From NCBI GenBank assembly GCA_009886115.1, contig VFJJ01000063.1, forward strand, positions 1 through 56,042: a DNA stretch of 56,042 nt. The letters run 5' to 3'. Under the pieces are notes generated by a model. That model was given only the letters and a program-made list of their open reading frames with translations. It had not been told where the DNA came from and ran no database searches. The translations under genes and the position numbers were made by a program. Of the stretch, positions 23,853 through 34,900 are shown piece after piece (the first letter of the stretch is position 1; each line of letters starts with the position of its first letter). The stretch is from Actinomycetota bacterium. Its GTDB lineage: Bacteria; Actinomycetota; Acidimicrobiia; IMCC26256; VFJJ01.

Positions 23853-26800
23853 ATGCCGCTGTCGAGACTCCGCCGCTTCGTCGCTCGCCGGAGCTGGCGC
23901 GATTGGGCACTCGTCGTCGCCCCGTTCCTCGTGGGCTCGATGCTGATCGCCTCGACGGGCGGATCGCGCGCCACGGCCGCTCCGGTGTTCGACCCCCACC
24001 CGGTCCGCGTGCTCGGCGGGCCCGGTCACGCCGGTCTCTACGGCTGGGGTGTGGCCCGGATGCTCGACGGCACGATGCTCGTGGGCGACTACCTGAACAA
24101 GCGGGTCGTCCGCTACGACAGCGACGGCACACCGTTGGGAACCTTCATCAACAACGTCGGCTACGCCGACAGCCAGCACCAGTCGCCGTACGGGATGGGC
24201 GTCGACCCGGTGACCGGCGACATCTACCTCGCCGACACCGACAACCGCCAGGTCGACAAGTACTCGGCCGACGGCACCTATCTCCTGTCGATCGGCACGG
24301 TCGGCACCGGGCCGGGGAAGTTCCAGTACCCGTCGCGTGTGGCGGTGAGCCCCGACCGGCGGGTGTACATCGTCGACAGCTGGGACCACCTGGTCTCGGT
24401 CCACCAGCCCGACGGCACCGAGCTCTTCGCGTTCGGAGGCCTGGGCTCGGGCAACGGCAAGTTCCGGCAGATCCACGGTGCCGCGTTCGACGCCGCCGGT
24501 CGGATCTTCGTGGCCGACGAGGGAAACAGGCGGATCCAGGTCTTCGACGGCTCCGGCGTGTTCCTCTTCAAATTCGGCTCGGAGGGCTCGGGTCCGGGCC
24601 AGTTCCTCTTCGACCTGCGCGGCGTGGCCATCGACCAGGCTCAGGGCTGGGTCTACGTGGTCGACGCCGGTGGGAACCAGGTCGAGAAGTTCGACACGTC
24701 GGGCAACTTCATCGAGAGCATCGGCTCCGAGGGCATCGGTGACGGCCAGTTCACCGACGGCGGGCGCGAGATCGCTGTCGGGCCCGACGGCCGGATCTGG
24801 GTGGGCGACATGCCCAACTTCCGCGTCCAGGTCTTCGAGCCCGACGGCACGTTCGCGTTCCTCCGGCCCGATCCCCCGGCGCCGCCGCCCCTCGGCCGCT
24901 TCAATGCGCCGCGAGGCGTCGCTGTCGACTCCAACGGCGCGATCTTCGTCACCGACACCGCGAACCAGCGCATCCAGAAACTCGATGCCAACGGTGAGTA
25001 CCTGGCCGGCTGGGGCTCACGCGGCCGTGGCAACGACCGGTTCAACTACGCCAGGTTGATCGCCACCGACCCCGTCTCGGGCGATGTCGTGGTTGTCGAC
25101 ACCGACAACCACGTGATCAAGAAGTTCACCGGTGATGGCACGTTCGTCTGGGCTGCCGCAGGAGTTCGGGGCTCGGGCGTCAACCAGATGAGGAACCCCC
25201 ACGGCGTCGACATCGCGCCGAACGGGACGATCTACGTGACCGACGCCAACAACGATCGCATCGTCGTGCTCGGCTCGGACGGATCCTGGATCGGGAGCTT
25301 CGGCACCAGCGGAACGGGAGACGGGCAGTTCCTGTTCCCCCGTGGCGTCGCCGTCGACCCGCTCGACGGGACCCTCTGGGTCTCCGACTCCAACCGCAAC
25401 GACGTTCAGCACCTCACCGCCAACGGCGTGTTCATCAGCCGTTTCGGCTCCGCCGCGCTCGGGCCCAACCGGCTCCTGCGCCCGTTCGACGTCGAGGTCG
25501 GTCCCGAGTGGATCTTCGTGGCCAGCTCAGGTACCCATGAGGTCAAGGCCTTCGACCGGACAGGCACCTATGTCGGCACGATCGGAGGGTTCGGCACGGG
25601 TCTGGGCCGCCTGAGCATCCCCCAGGGCATGGAGCTCACACCCGACGGGCATCTCTACGTGGCCGAGCAGGGCAACGACCGGGTGACGGAGTTCGCCTTC
25701 CAGGCCCTCGGAACCAGCGGGACGGTGCCCAGCGAGGTGGCCTCCTTCGGCGGTCCTGGTCACGCGGCCATGTATCCCTCGGGCCTCGAGACCACTCCCG
25801 GCGGGGGGATCGTCGTCGCCGACACCGGCAACAGCCGGCTCCGCCGCTACGACGCCAGCGGAGCGCTCCTGTGGAGCGTCGGGGGCCAGGACGACGGGCC
25901 GGGCGAGCTCGACAACCCCCGCGACGCGGGCGTCGACCCCGTCTCGGGCCAGATCTACGTCGCCGACACCGGGAACAACCGCGTCGCGGTGTTCTCGGCG
26001 GCTGGCGCATACCTGTTCAGCCTGTCGCCCCCCGACGGGGCCGCGTTCAGCTCGGTGATCGGTGTCACCGTGCGCAACAACCGGGTGCTGGTCGCCGACG
26101 CGGGTCGCCAACAGGTCAGGATCTTCAACCTCGCAGGCAACCACATCCGCTCGTTCGGCAGCAGCGGCGCCTGCGTCGTCGGACAGCTCCGCGACATCGA
26201 CGCCGACGCCTCCAACAACGTCTACATCGCGAACTACACGCTCAACACGATCGTCAAGATGTCGGGTACGGGGACCTGCCTGCTCTCCTGGGGCACCAAG
26301 GGCACGGGGCCGGGCCAGTTCGCCAACCCCTACGGTGTCGCCGTCGAGACTCCCCCGGGCGGTGCCGCGCGGGTGCACGTGGCCGATTCGAACAACAACC
26401 GGGTGCAGGTGTTCACCACGGCCGGGGTCTTCGTCGAGGAGATCCCGATGTCGCTCGCCGGGGCGCCGGCCAGCGCGTCGCCGGCTCTGCGACGAGTTGC
26501 CGTCGACAGCGCAGGGGCCGTGTGGATGGCCGACCTGTGGGGGAATCGGGCGATCAGGTTCACCGGCGGCGCCGGGGCCTGGACCGCCGCGCAGACCATC
26601 GGCGGGACCGCAGCCCCGCTGGCTCCGACCCAGGTGTTCAACGAGGTGCGCAGCCCCACCTTCACCGCCGCCGGCGATCTCGTCGCCGTCGACACCGTGA
26701 ACCACCGCATCGTGACGTTCGCGCCCGACGGCTCGATCGCCTCGACCTGCGGGAACCGCGGCTTCGAGGAGATCGGTGGGTTCAACTGGCCGCGTGGTGT

Positions 26801-29800
26801 CGCTGCCGACCCGGTGTCGGGATACCTGTGGGTGGCCGACACCAAGCAGAACCGGCTCCAGGTGCTCCGGCCCGATTGCACCGCGGTCACCCGCATCGGC
26901 GCCTCGGGATCGGGCGCCACCCAGTTCAACTGGCCGCACGCCATCGCCTACCGGGCATCCGACCAGACCATGTGGGTGGCCGACACCCGCAACAACCGCA
27001 TCAAGGTCTACAGCGCGACGACCCAGGCCCTGCTGGCCACGTTCGGCACCCGGGGTGCTGGAGTGGGCCAGTTCGACCAGCCCCGCGGGATCTCGGTCGA
27101 CCCCAACGGCCAGATCTGGGTGGCCGACACCCGCAATGACCGGGTCGTGGCGCTCGATGTCTCAGCCGGGGCCACGACGTTCGCCACCGCGAGGGTGATC
27201 AGCGGTTTGTTCAACGGCCCGGAAGGAGTGGCGGCCGACGACGAGGGCCGCATCTACGTGGCCGACACGCAGAACGACCAGGTCACGATCCTCGATTCCT
27301 CGGGAACCCCGCGTGGTGTGTTGCGAGGCTTCCTCGAACCGGCGTCGGTGACCGTGGGGCCCGACGGTCATCTCTACGTCGCCGACACCTACCAGGACCG
27401 TGTCGTCGAGTACGCCTGGCCGACGCTCCCGCCGCCGCCGCCCGCCTTGGGCTATGAGGCGACGTTGCTCGACGGGGCCGTCCCCGACATGTACCCCGTC
27501 GACATCGCGGCCTCCGCCAGCCGGTACTACGTGCTCGACCCCGGGCGCTACCGAATCGTCGGCATCAACCGCGCGACCGGGGCCATCGACGTGACGACGG
27601 GCGACCCTACCGGTCTACCGACGCTGGGCGCTGCGCGCGCACTCGATCGCGACTCGACGGGCAAGGTGTACGTGGCCGACACCGGCGACAACCAGATCGT
27701 GGTCTACGGCGCCAACCTCAACTTCCTCAGGGAGTGGGGCGCCACGGGCACCGGGCCGGGCGAGTTCCAGCGGGTGTACGGCGTGGCCGTCGGCCCGGGG
27801 AACACCGCTCTCGGGGAGCCCGCCGAGGTCGTCTACGCCGTCGACGACCCGGGCCGGATCCAGGTGTTCACCCTCACCGGCGACTATCTCCGAGAGTTCG
27901 GGGGCGCGCCGGCGCTCGACAGCCCCCGCCAGATGTCGGTGAACCCGGTGACGGGCAACCTCTACGTGATCAGCGCCCGTGACCGCGAGGTCGTTGTCTT
28001 CGATCCCCTGACCGGCGTCGAGCAGTTCCGCTTCGGTGGTGCTGGCAGCGGGCCCGGGCAGTTCAACGACGACCCGCGCGGCATCACGATCTCGGCCGAC
28101 CAGCGGGTGTTCGTGACCGACGCCGGGAACCACCGGGTCCAGGAGTTCACCGCCACCGGGACCTTCGTCGCCGTCATCGGCAGCCAGGGGGCCGGTGCCG
28201 GACAGTTCACCGGCCCCCGCGGCCTGGCCGTGACCGCTGACGGCCTGCTGGCCGTGGCCGACGAGTGGGATTTCGCCGTCGAGGAGTTCACGATCGACGG
28301 GACACACGTCCGGCGGCTCTTCGGGACGCCGCCACCGGTTGACGGGGTGCACATCCCCCGGGGCGTCGCCGTCGACGGCTCCGGACGGGTTCTCAGCGTC
28401 GACTGGTGGAACCAGCGGGTCGTCGAGATCGATCCCGACGGCACCGACGTGTCGGCCTACGGATACCGGGGTGATCGCAGCGACCCCGGGTCGTTGAACT
28501 TCGCCTACGACGTGGCCGTGCAGCCCTCGACCCAGCGACGCTTCGTGGCCAACCGCGAAGGCCACGAGATCGTGGTCTTCGCGCCCGACGGATCGTTCGT
28601 GACCCGCTTCGGCGTGCGGGGAGCAGCCGACGGGCAGTTCACCTTCCCGACCGGCGTCGCCTTCGATCCTGACGGCACCCTGCTGGTCGCCGACTCGACC
28701 AACGACCGCATCCAACGCTTCTCGATCGCTCCCGGTGGGGTCGGGACGTGGATCCAGAACATCGGACAGTCGGGCAACCGGGCTGCCGGAGCAGGATTCC
28801 TGAACAATCCGACCGACGTCGCCGTTGCCGCCGACGGGACCCTGTGGGTGACCGACACGTTCAACAACAGCATCCAGCGGCGCCTCCCCGACGGCACGTG
28901 GACCCGCTACATCACGTACGGGGGCACCGAGTTGTTCGACCCCCGGGGCATCGATGTCGCCGACGACGGCTCGGTGTGGATCGCCGACGCCGGCAACAAC
29001 CGGATCGTGGCCATCGAGGCCGACGGGGTCGAGCGCCTGGTGCGCTCGGGAACCGACCTCGGTATCGGGGCGTTCGCCTACCCGTTCGGGATCGCCGCCG
29101 GCCCGGCCGGCGCGGTGTATGTGTCCGACATGTGGCACGACCGCGTGGTGGCGCTGCGTCACTTCCACGATGCGGTCGCCCCCGAGACGACCCTGGGTTT
29201 CCCGGCGCAGGCGAGCCTCGTGGTGGCCAGCGACGTCGACGTTCGTGGATCGGCATCGGATGACGGTCGGGTCGACGAGGTGCGGCTCACCGTTCGCGAC
29301 CTCGCCACAGGCGATTTCTGGCAGGGCGGCGTCGCGTGGGGTGAGACGGTCGAGCACTTCGCCGAGCTGAGCGCTCCCGGAGCGGTCCAGACCCCGTGGA
29401 CGTTCCGATGGCTCCCGTCCTTCGGTGGCAACTTCGAGATCGTCGCCACGGCCTACGACGCCTACGGCCGACCCGACCCGACGCCGGTGGTGAGGCAGTT
29501 CAGCTACGAGCTGCCGGCTCCGGGCCAGGCATACCTGACGCTGATGTTCGGGCGCACCCAGTGGCAGCAGCTCGAGCAGTGCAACCCGATCCCCGGGACC
29601 GTGCCCCTCGACCGTGTCGCCGACGATCTCACCGCCCGGGGGTTGACCGCCGTCGGACCCGTGGTGATCGACCGGACGAACGAGACGACCCGGGTGTGCG
29701 ACAACCAGATCTTCGAGCACGCGTCGTGGGCCGATCTCGCGATGTTGCGTGACGTGCACGGCTGGAGCTTCATCAGCAACGGCACGACCCACGACGACAT

Positions 29801-30377
29801 CACGCTGATGACCCCGGCACAGCAGCTCCAGGAGAGCTGCGGATCGTTGCCGCCCCTCGAGGCGCACGGTCACGACCGGGCCTGGGGGCTGTTCGCGTAC
29901 GGCAACAACCGCTACACCCAGGCGCTGCAGACGAACCTGGTGTCGACGTGCTTCTCGTACGGACGGCGCTACTTCAACACGATCAACGATCGCTCGACGA
30001 TGTCAGCACCCTGGTTCACCAACACCCGCTCGTACAACGGTGGCAAGTGCAACAACGCGGCACTGGCCTGTTTCACGATGACCGTGCCCACGAACCGGTT
30101 CTACGAGAGCCCGACGGTGTTGGCGTCGCTGATGGCTCCCGGACCCGAGCAGTGGAGCATCGTCCAGCTCTACCGCTTCGTCGAGGGTTCGAAGCTGACC
30201 GGCGTCGACCGGTGGGACTGCACCAGCTCCGACTGGCGCAACCACTACACCTCACGGCCCGAGCTCTACTGCTACAACGACTATCTCTCGGCGATCGACA
30301 CGATCCCGACGAACGTCTCGGTCACCGATCCGGCGACCGTCGCCGAGAACTGGGGCCGGGGCAACCCCAATCAATGA
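23853..30377 (+). CDS. Giant secreted NHL-repeat protein with polysaccharide-deacetylase-like C-terminal domain
   Basis: 2174 residues; ATG at 23853 with AGGAG seven bases upstream; signal peptide or anchor in WRDWALVVAPFLVGSMLIAS. I count 36 NHL blade signatures of the form YVADTxNxRVxxF, in three blocks of 12 (about 575 residues each). Blocks begin near 23989, 25735 (VASFGGPGHAAMYPSG, like VLGGPGHAGLYGWG of block 1) and 27445 (LGYEATLLDGAVPDMYP). Each block would suit two six-bladed propellers. A beta-sandwich-like module follows (about 1778-1886, VRLTVRDLATGDFWQGG). The C-terminal ~280 residues resemble NodB-type polysaccharide deacetylases (SWADLAMLRDVHGWSFISNG, THDD, LFAYGNN), but the TFDD motif and the first His of the metal site are not preserved. 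It may bind or process extracellular polysaccharide. The stop overlaps the next start (ATGA). Confidence 0.82.
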   Translation: MPLSRLRRFVARRSWRDWALVVAPFLVGSMLIASTGGSRATAAPVFDPHPVRVLGGPGHAGLYGWGVARMLDGTMLVGDYLNKRVVRYDSDGTPLGTFINNVGYADSQHQSPYGMGVDPVTGDIYLADTDNRQVDKYSADGTYLLSIGTVGTGPGKFQYPSRVAVSPDRRVYIVDSWDHLVSVHQPDGTELFAFGGLGSGNGKFRQIHGAAFDAAGRIFVADEGNRRIQVFDGSGVFLFKFGSEGSGPGQFLFDLRGVAIDQAQGWVYVVDAGGNQVEKFDTSGNFIESIGSEGIGDGQFTDGGREIAVGPDGRIWVGDMPNFRVQVFEPDGTFAFLRPDPPAPPPLGRFNAPRGVAVDSNGAIFVTDTANQRIQKLDANGEYLAGWGSRGRGNDRFNYARLIATDPVSGDVVVVDTDNHVIKKFTGDGTFVWAAAGVRGSGVNQMRNPHGVDIAPNGTIYVTDANNDRIVVLGSDGSWIGSFGTSGTGDGQFLFPRGVAVDPLDGTLWVSDSNRNDVQHLTANGVFISRFGSAALGPNRLLRPFDVEVGPEWIFVASSGTHEVKAFDRTGTYVGTIGGFGTGLGRLSIPQGMELTPDGHLYVAEQGNDRVTEFAFQALGTSGTVPSEVASFGGPGHAAMYPSGLETTPGGGIVVADTGNSRLRRYDASGALLWSVGGQDDGPGELDNPRDAGVDPVSGQIYVADTGNNRVAVFSAAGAYLFSLSPPDGAAFSSVIGVTVRNNRVLVADAGRQQVRIFNLAGNHIRSFGSSGACVVGQLRDIDADASNNVYIANYTLNTIVKMSGTGTCLLSWGTKGTGPGQFANPYGVAVETPPGGAARVHVADSNNNRVQVFTTAGVFVEEIPMSLAGAPASASPALRRVAVDSAGAVWMADLWGNRAIRFTGGAGAWTAAQTIGGTAAPLAPTQVFNEVRSPTFTAAGDLVAVDTVNHRIVTFAPDGSIASTCGNRGFEEIGGFNWPRGVAADPVSGYLWVADTKQNRLQVLRPDCTAVTRIGASGSGATQFNWPHAIAYRASDQTMWVADTRNNRIKVYSATTQALLATFGTRGAGVGQFDQPRGISVDPNGQIWVADTRNDRVVALDVSAGATTFATARVISGLFNGPEGVAADDEGRIYVADTQNDQVTILDSSGTPRGVLRGFLEPASVTVGPDGHLYVADTYQDRVVEYAWPTLPPPPPALGYEATLLDGAVPDMYPVDIAASASRYYVLDPGRYRIVGINRATGAIDVTTGDPTGLPTLGAARALDRDSTGKVYVADTGDNQIVVYGANLNFLREWGATGTGPGEFQRVYGVAVGPGNTALGEPAEVVYAVDDPGRIQVFTLTGDYLREFGGAPALDSPRQMSVNPVTGNLYVISARDREVVVFDPLTGVEQFRFGGAGSGPGQFNDDPRGITISADQRVFVTDAGNHRVQEFTATGTFVAVIGSQGAGAGQFTGPRGLAVTADGLLAVADEWDFAVEEFTIDGTHVRRLFGTPPPVDGVHIPRGVAVDGSGRVLSVDWWNQRVVEIDPDGTDVSAYGYRGDRSDPGSLNFAYDVAVQPSTQRRFVANREGHEIVVFAPDGSFVTRFGVRGAADGQFTFPTGVAFDPDGTLLVADSTNDRIQRFSIAPGGVGTWIQNIGQSGNRAAGAGFLNNPTDVAVAADGTLWVTDTFNNSIQRRLPDGTWTRYITYGGTELFDPRGIDVADDGSVWIADAGNNRIVAIEADGVERLVRSGTDLGIGAFAYPFGIAAGPAGAVYVSDMWHDRVVALRHFHDAVAPETTLGFPAQASLVVASDVDVRGSASDDGRVDEVRLTVRDLATGDFWQGGVAWGETVEHFAELSAPGAVQTPWTFRWLPSFGGNFEIVATAYDAYGRPDPTPVVRQFSYELPAPGQAYLTLMFGRTQWQQLEQCNPIPGTVPLDRVADDLTARGLTAVGPVVIDRTNETTRVCDNQIFEHASWADLAMLRDVHGWSFISNGTTHDDITLMTPAQQLQESCGSLPPLEAHGHDRAWGLFAYGNNRYTQALQTNLVSTCFSYGRRYFNTINDRSTMSAPWFTNTRSYNGGKCNNAALACFTMTVPTNRFYESPTVLASLMAPGPEQWSIVQLYRFVEGSKLTGVDRWDCTSSDWRNHYTSRPELYCYNDYLSAIDTIPTNVSVTDPATVAENWGRGNPNQ

Positions 30378-31990
30378 GCCTTCGTCCGACGACGGCCGTC
30401 CGTTCGTGCGTGGTGACACTGGCGGCCTGTGTCGGGCTGGGCTCGGCCGCGTGCACATCGGGCTCGGAAGGCAGGTCCGGGGCGGATGTGACGTCGGCAT
30501 CGGACGTGCCATCCGATGCACCGGCGACGTCCGGGGCTGGGGCCCCCACCGGGCCGATCCAACCTGGAGCAGCCGCGCCTTCGGCTGCTCCAGGGACCGG
30601 CGCAGAGACCTCGGGAGCGGGCATCGACGGGGTGCTGGCCCCGGTGGGGACCCCGAACCCCTTGGGTGCGCGATGGAACTGGTTCCGCTACGAGACCGAC
30701 GGGTTCGGGCAGGCGGTTCGGGACCTCGCCGGTGGCAGCACCTGGATCGAGCTCGTCTGGTGTGACGTCGCCGGGCAGCCCGCTGCGTTGAACTGGACCA
30801 TCCCCGACCGGGCGTTCAGCGAGGCGATCGAGCTGGGTTACACGCTGGCATTCAAGCTGCGCACCGGTTCGTGCGCGCTCACCGTCGACCCTGCCTCCGA
30901 CGTCGATCCGCGGCGGGCTTCGTCGTCGCCGCCGGTCGATACGGACAGCTACCTCGCCTTCGTGCGCGAGGCAGTGACGCGATATTCCAGCCAGCGTGTG
31001 CACCTGTGGGCGATCGAGAACGAGATCGACGCCGCGAACGCCTGGATGGGAACGGATGGCGAGTACGCGGCCCTGGCCCGGGCCGTCGTACCGGTGGTTC
31101 GCGAGGCGGATCCGCAGGCCGTCGTCGCCGATGCAGGAGTGTCGAGTGTCGTGTACGGGATCGCTGTCGCCGCCTCCCGTATCGACGACGGAGACCCCGC
31201 CGGAGCGCTGGGGTGGTTCCAGGAGTTCAGCAGGAGACGGGCCGAGGGCGGCGGGTACCGCTTCGGGGTGGCGTCGACCTCCGACGAGCTGAGCGCGCTG
31301 TTGGCCGCGCCCGATGCCGTCCGGGCGCTCGACGCGCTCGACGCAATCCTCGCCCTGCACGCCGAGAACCTGTTCGACGTCTACCAACTCCACTGGTACG
31401 ACCCCTGGACCCTGTTGGCCGACGCGCTCGGCTTCGTGCGAGAGCAGTTGCCGACGGGCCGGCCGGTCGAGGCCTGGGAGGTCGGTGTGGCCTGGCCGGG
31501 CCCTGGTTACGACCCCGACGAGCATGCGCTCGACACGGTGCGGCTGGTGGCCGTGCTCCTGGCGAACGGCGTTCAGCGGGTCATCTATCTGCCCGTTTTT
31601 CAGACGGAGGGCAGCCGCCTCCAGCCCGTCGAGATCTGGCGGGGCCTCTACGAGCCCGACGCCCGTCCCCGGCCTGCGGCGGCGGTCTACGAGACCCTCA
31701 CGCGACTGAGCGCAGGAGACGACGTGTCGTTCGAGCCCATCGCAGCCGACCCGGACCCCGACGCCGCTCGGGAGGACGGGCTGTCGGGCCTGGTGATCGG
31801 CCGCCCCGACACCACGGCGTTCGTGGTGTGGAGTGACACCGACCTCGACCTCGATCTCCCTGAGGGTTGGCTGCACGCCGACCCGAGCGGCGGGCCCGCA
31901 CCGTCGACGATCACGAGCACACCGTCGATCATCTGGGCCGACCAGCCGGCACCGCCCGCCATCGTGGCCTTGCACGAGAGCGTCCGATGA
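30374..31990 (+). CDS. Glycoside-hydrolase-like lipoprotein (clan GH-A type)
   Basis: 538 residues; ATG at 30374 overlaps the NHL gene stop, indicating translational coupling. The N terminus carries a lipobox, LAAC with Cys19, then a Gly/Ala/Pro/Ser-rich linker to about residue 85. The remainder looks like a TIM-barrel hydrolase: HLWAIENEIDAANAWMG supplies the Asn-Glu pair (N216-E217) expected for the acid/base at strand 4 of clan GH-A. VEAWEVGVAWPGPGYD (E366 or E369) is placed right for the strand-7 nucleophile. QLHWYDPW between them is typical of strand-5/6 regions. The likely substrate is an extracellular glycan, perhaps the polymer made by the neighbouring locus. Family assignment (GH39/GH5-like) is tentative. 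Confidence 0.72.
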   Translation: MSLRPTTAVRSCVVTLAACVGLGSAACTSGSEGRSGADVTSASDVPSDAPATSGAGAPTGPIQPGAAAPSAAPGTGAETSGAGIDGVLAPVGTPNPLGARWNWFRYETDGFGQAVRDLAGGSTWIELVWCDVAGQPAALNWTIPDRAFSEAIELGYTLAFKLRTGSCALTVDPASDVDPRRASSSPPVDTDSYLAFVREAVTRYSSQRVHLWAIENEIDAANAWMGTDGEYAALARAVVPVVREADPQAVVADAGVSSVVYGIAVAASRIDDGDPAGALGWFQEFSRRRAEGGGYRFGVASTSDELSALLAAPDAVRALDALDAILALHAENLFDVYQLHWYDPWTLLADALGFVREQLPTGRPVEAWEVGVAWPGPGYDPDEHALDTVRLVAVLLANGVQRVIYLPVFQTEGSRLQPVEIWRGLYEPDARPRPAAAVYETLTRLSAGDDVSFEPIAADPDPDAAREDGLSGLVIGRPDTTAFVVWSDTDLDLDLPEGWLHADPSGGPAPSTITSTPSIIWADQPAPPAIVALHESVR

Positions 31991-34900
31991 ACCGGCTGGG
32001 CCGGGCCGGGGCGGCCACGATCGTGCTGGTGTGCTGCTCGCTGGTCGCGGCCGTGCTCGGGGTTGCGCCCCGGTTGCGTGGTGGCGCCGGGGTCGGAGTC
32101 ACGCCAGCCCAGGCCGCGCCCGCGCTGGCGGCGGGGAACCGCCTCTCGCCGTGGGCGCCGGGCTGGCAGGACAGCGGAGCCGTGACCTACACCCGAGCCG
32201 AAGCCGTCGAGATCGCCACCCGATACGACTTCATCGTGACGCTGGCGACGTCACTGCGCCTGCACGTCGCGGCCATGAAGGCCGCCAACCCGGACGTGCA
32301 GATCCACGTCTACCTCCAGGGCACGTTCGCCGGCACCCAGTGGCCCGAGGACTGGTATCTCCACGATGCCACCGGAGCCCGGATCAAGGAGTCCAGCGGC
32401 TCGAGCTGGCTGATGGACCCGAGGAGCGCCGGCTGGCGCGACGAGGTTGCGACCCGATGCCGGGACCGACTGGTCACGACCGGCTACGAAGGGTGCTTCC
32501 TCGATTCGCTGGGCGCCGCGCCACTCGTCGGCAACTTCGTCACCGCTGCACCGATCGATCCGCTGACCGGTGCCGTGTGGACCTTTCCCGACTGGCTCAC
32601 CGCCACCTCGAGCCTGGCCCGGCACGTCACCCAGCAGAACGTGCCCGCGCCGATCAGCGGCAATGGCCTCGGGCGGGGAGACATCTGGTTCGACGCCGAG
32701 CGCCGGACCGACGGCCTGGCCCGCGAGCTCACCGGCGGGGCGATGGCCGAGCTGTTCCTGCGCACACCGAGCGACCCGGTCGACGCCTGGCCCGACGAAT
32801 CGACGTGGCGCAACGACGTCGACATGCTGGCCGCAGCCGCAGCCATGGGGATCCCGGTCATGACCACCACCAAGGTGTGGTCCACCCCGGCGCCCACTGC
32901 GGCCGAGGCGACGGCGTGGTATCGACTCGCCGCGGCGACGTTCCTCCTGGGTTCCGACGGCACCGCCCGGTTCGCGTTCTCGACCGAACGCGCCGACGGC
33001 GCCTACGGGACCGACTACTCCCAGCCGTTCCTCGACCTGGGCGTTCCGGTCGGCTCCTACCGGCACTCGGATGGCGCCTACCAGCGCGACTTCGCCGGGG
33101 GGCGGGTCGTGGTCAACCCGTCGACGGCTCCGGCGACCGTGCCGTTGCACACCGCACTGCGCGACGAGGCCGGCGCCCTCGTGACGACCGTCGTCGTCGC
33201 TCCGCGCGGCGCGGCCTTCCTCAGATCCGATCCGAGCGCGCCACCGGTGGTGTCGGTCCGTGACGTCGGCGTGAACGAGGCGGGGGTCGCGCTGGTCGTC
33301 GTGACATCGTCGAAACCGTCGGGGTCGGTCCTCGGCATCGATTGGACGCTGGCATCGGGGACGGCCCGGATGGGGACGGACTTCGTCGCTCCGGGCGCGG
33401 GGAACGGTACCGGGACGCTGGTGATCCCCGCCGGGGCGACCCAGGCCTCGTTGGCGGTGGGGATCGTCGCCGACGCGCTCGACGAGCACTCGCCCGAGAC
33501 CTTCTCGCTCACCATCTCGCCACCGGCAGGCGTGCTGGCCGGCCAGACCGTCGCCGATGTCGCGATCGTCGACGACGACTCGCCACCGGCGCTCTCGGTG
33601 GCCGACCGCAAGCACATCGAGGGCAGCGGCGCCACCGGGCTCGTCGTGTCGCTCGACCGACCCAGCGGACGGACCGTGACCGCGTCGTGGCGCCTCGTCG
33701 CCGGCTCGGCCGCCGCCGGTGTCGACTACCAGGACGCGTCGGGGACGTTGACGATCCCCGAGGCGGCCACGTCGGTCCTCGTTCCGATCGTCGTCGTCGA
33801 CGACGACGATGACGAGCTCGCCGAGACCGTCAGCGTGGTGCTCTCGAGCCCCGACGGGGCGACGGTCGCCGACGGCACCGGTCGATTGACGATCGTCGAC
33901 GCCGACCCGACGCCGACGGTCACGATCGGTGACGGCGAGGTGTTGGAAGGAACCTCGGGCGCTGCGATGGGCTTCACCGTCCGCATCAACGCCGTCCAGG
34001 CCGCACCGGTCACCGTCGGTTGGACGACCGAGCCCCAGAGCGCTTCGCCCGGGACCGACTACCTGCCCTCCCAGGCCACCGTGACGATCCCGGCGGGCAG
34101 CCTGTCGGCCCAGGTCTCGGTCGGGCTGGTCGACGACTCCGCTGACGAAGGCGACGAGACCTTCACCGTCCGGCTCACGACCGTCCCGGCCGGTGTCGCC
34201 ATCGGAGACGCGACGGCCCGTGGTCGCATCGTCGACAACGACAACACCCCCAAGCTCAGGGTCATGGACGCCGAGATCGGCGAGAACGGCGCTTCGATCG
34301 CCTTCCCGGTGCTCGTGAGCCCGGTCGCCTCCCAGCCGATCGGGTTCTCGTTCGAGACCCGGGGCGCCTCGGCCGCGGCCGGGGTCGACTTCGTCACGAG
34401 CACGGGGAACGTGACGATCCCCGCCGGTGTCGAACGGTACGTGGTGAGCGTGCCGATGCTCGACGACGCCCTCGACGAGGCGAACGAACGCCTGTCGCTC
34501 GTCGTCTCCGCGGTGACCGGCGGCGTCCTCGTGACCGACGCCGCGGCCGCCGGTCGGATCGTCGACGACGAGAACGTCGTGGTGTCCGCTCCAGCGTCGT
34601 TGGCGATCGCCGATGCCGAGCGGTTCGAGGGGAACTCGACGGGCACCATGCCGATGTCCGTCTCGATCTCGAAGCGGCTCACCAACGACGTGATGGTCGA
34701 CTGGGTGGCCACTGCGGAGTCCGCCACGGCCGGCGTCGACTACACGGCCACCACGGGCACGATCACCATCCCGGCCGGCACGAGCACCGTGGGCTTCGCC
34801 GTCCCGATCGTCGACGACGGCCTGGACGAGCCGACCGAGACGTTCAGCGTCAGCATCGCCACCACATCGCAGAACGTCGTCGTGGGTGACGCCGTGGCCG

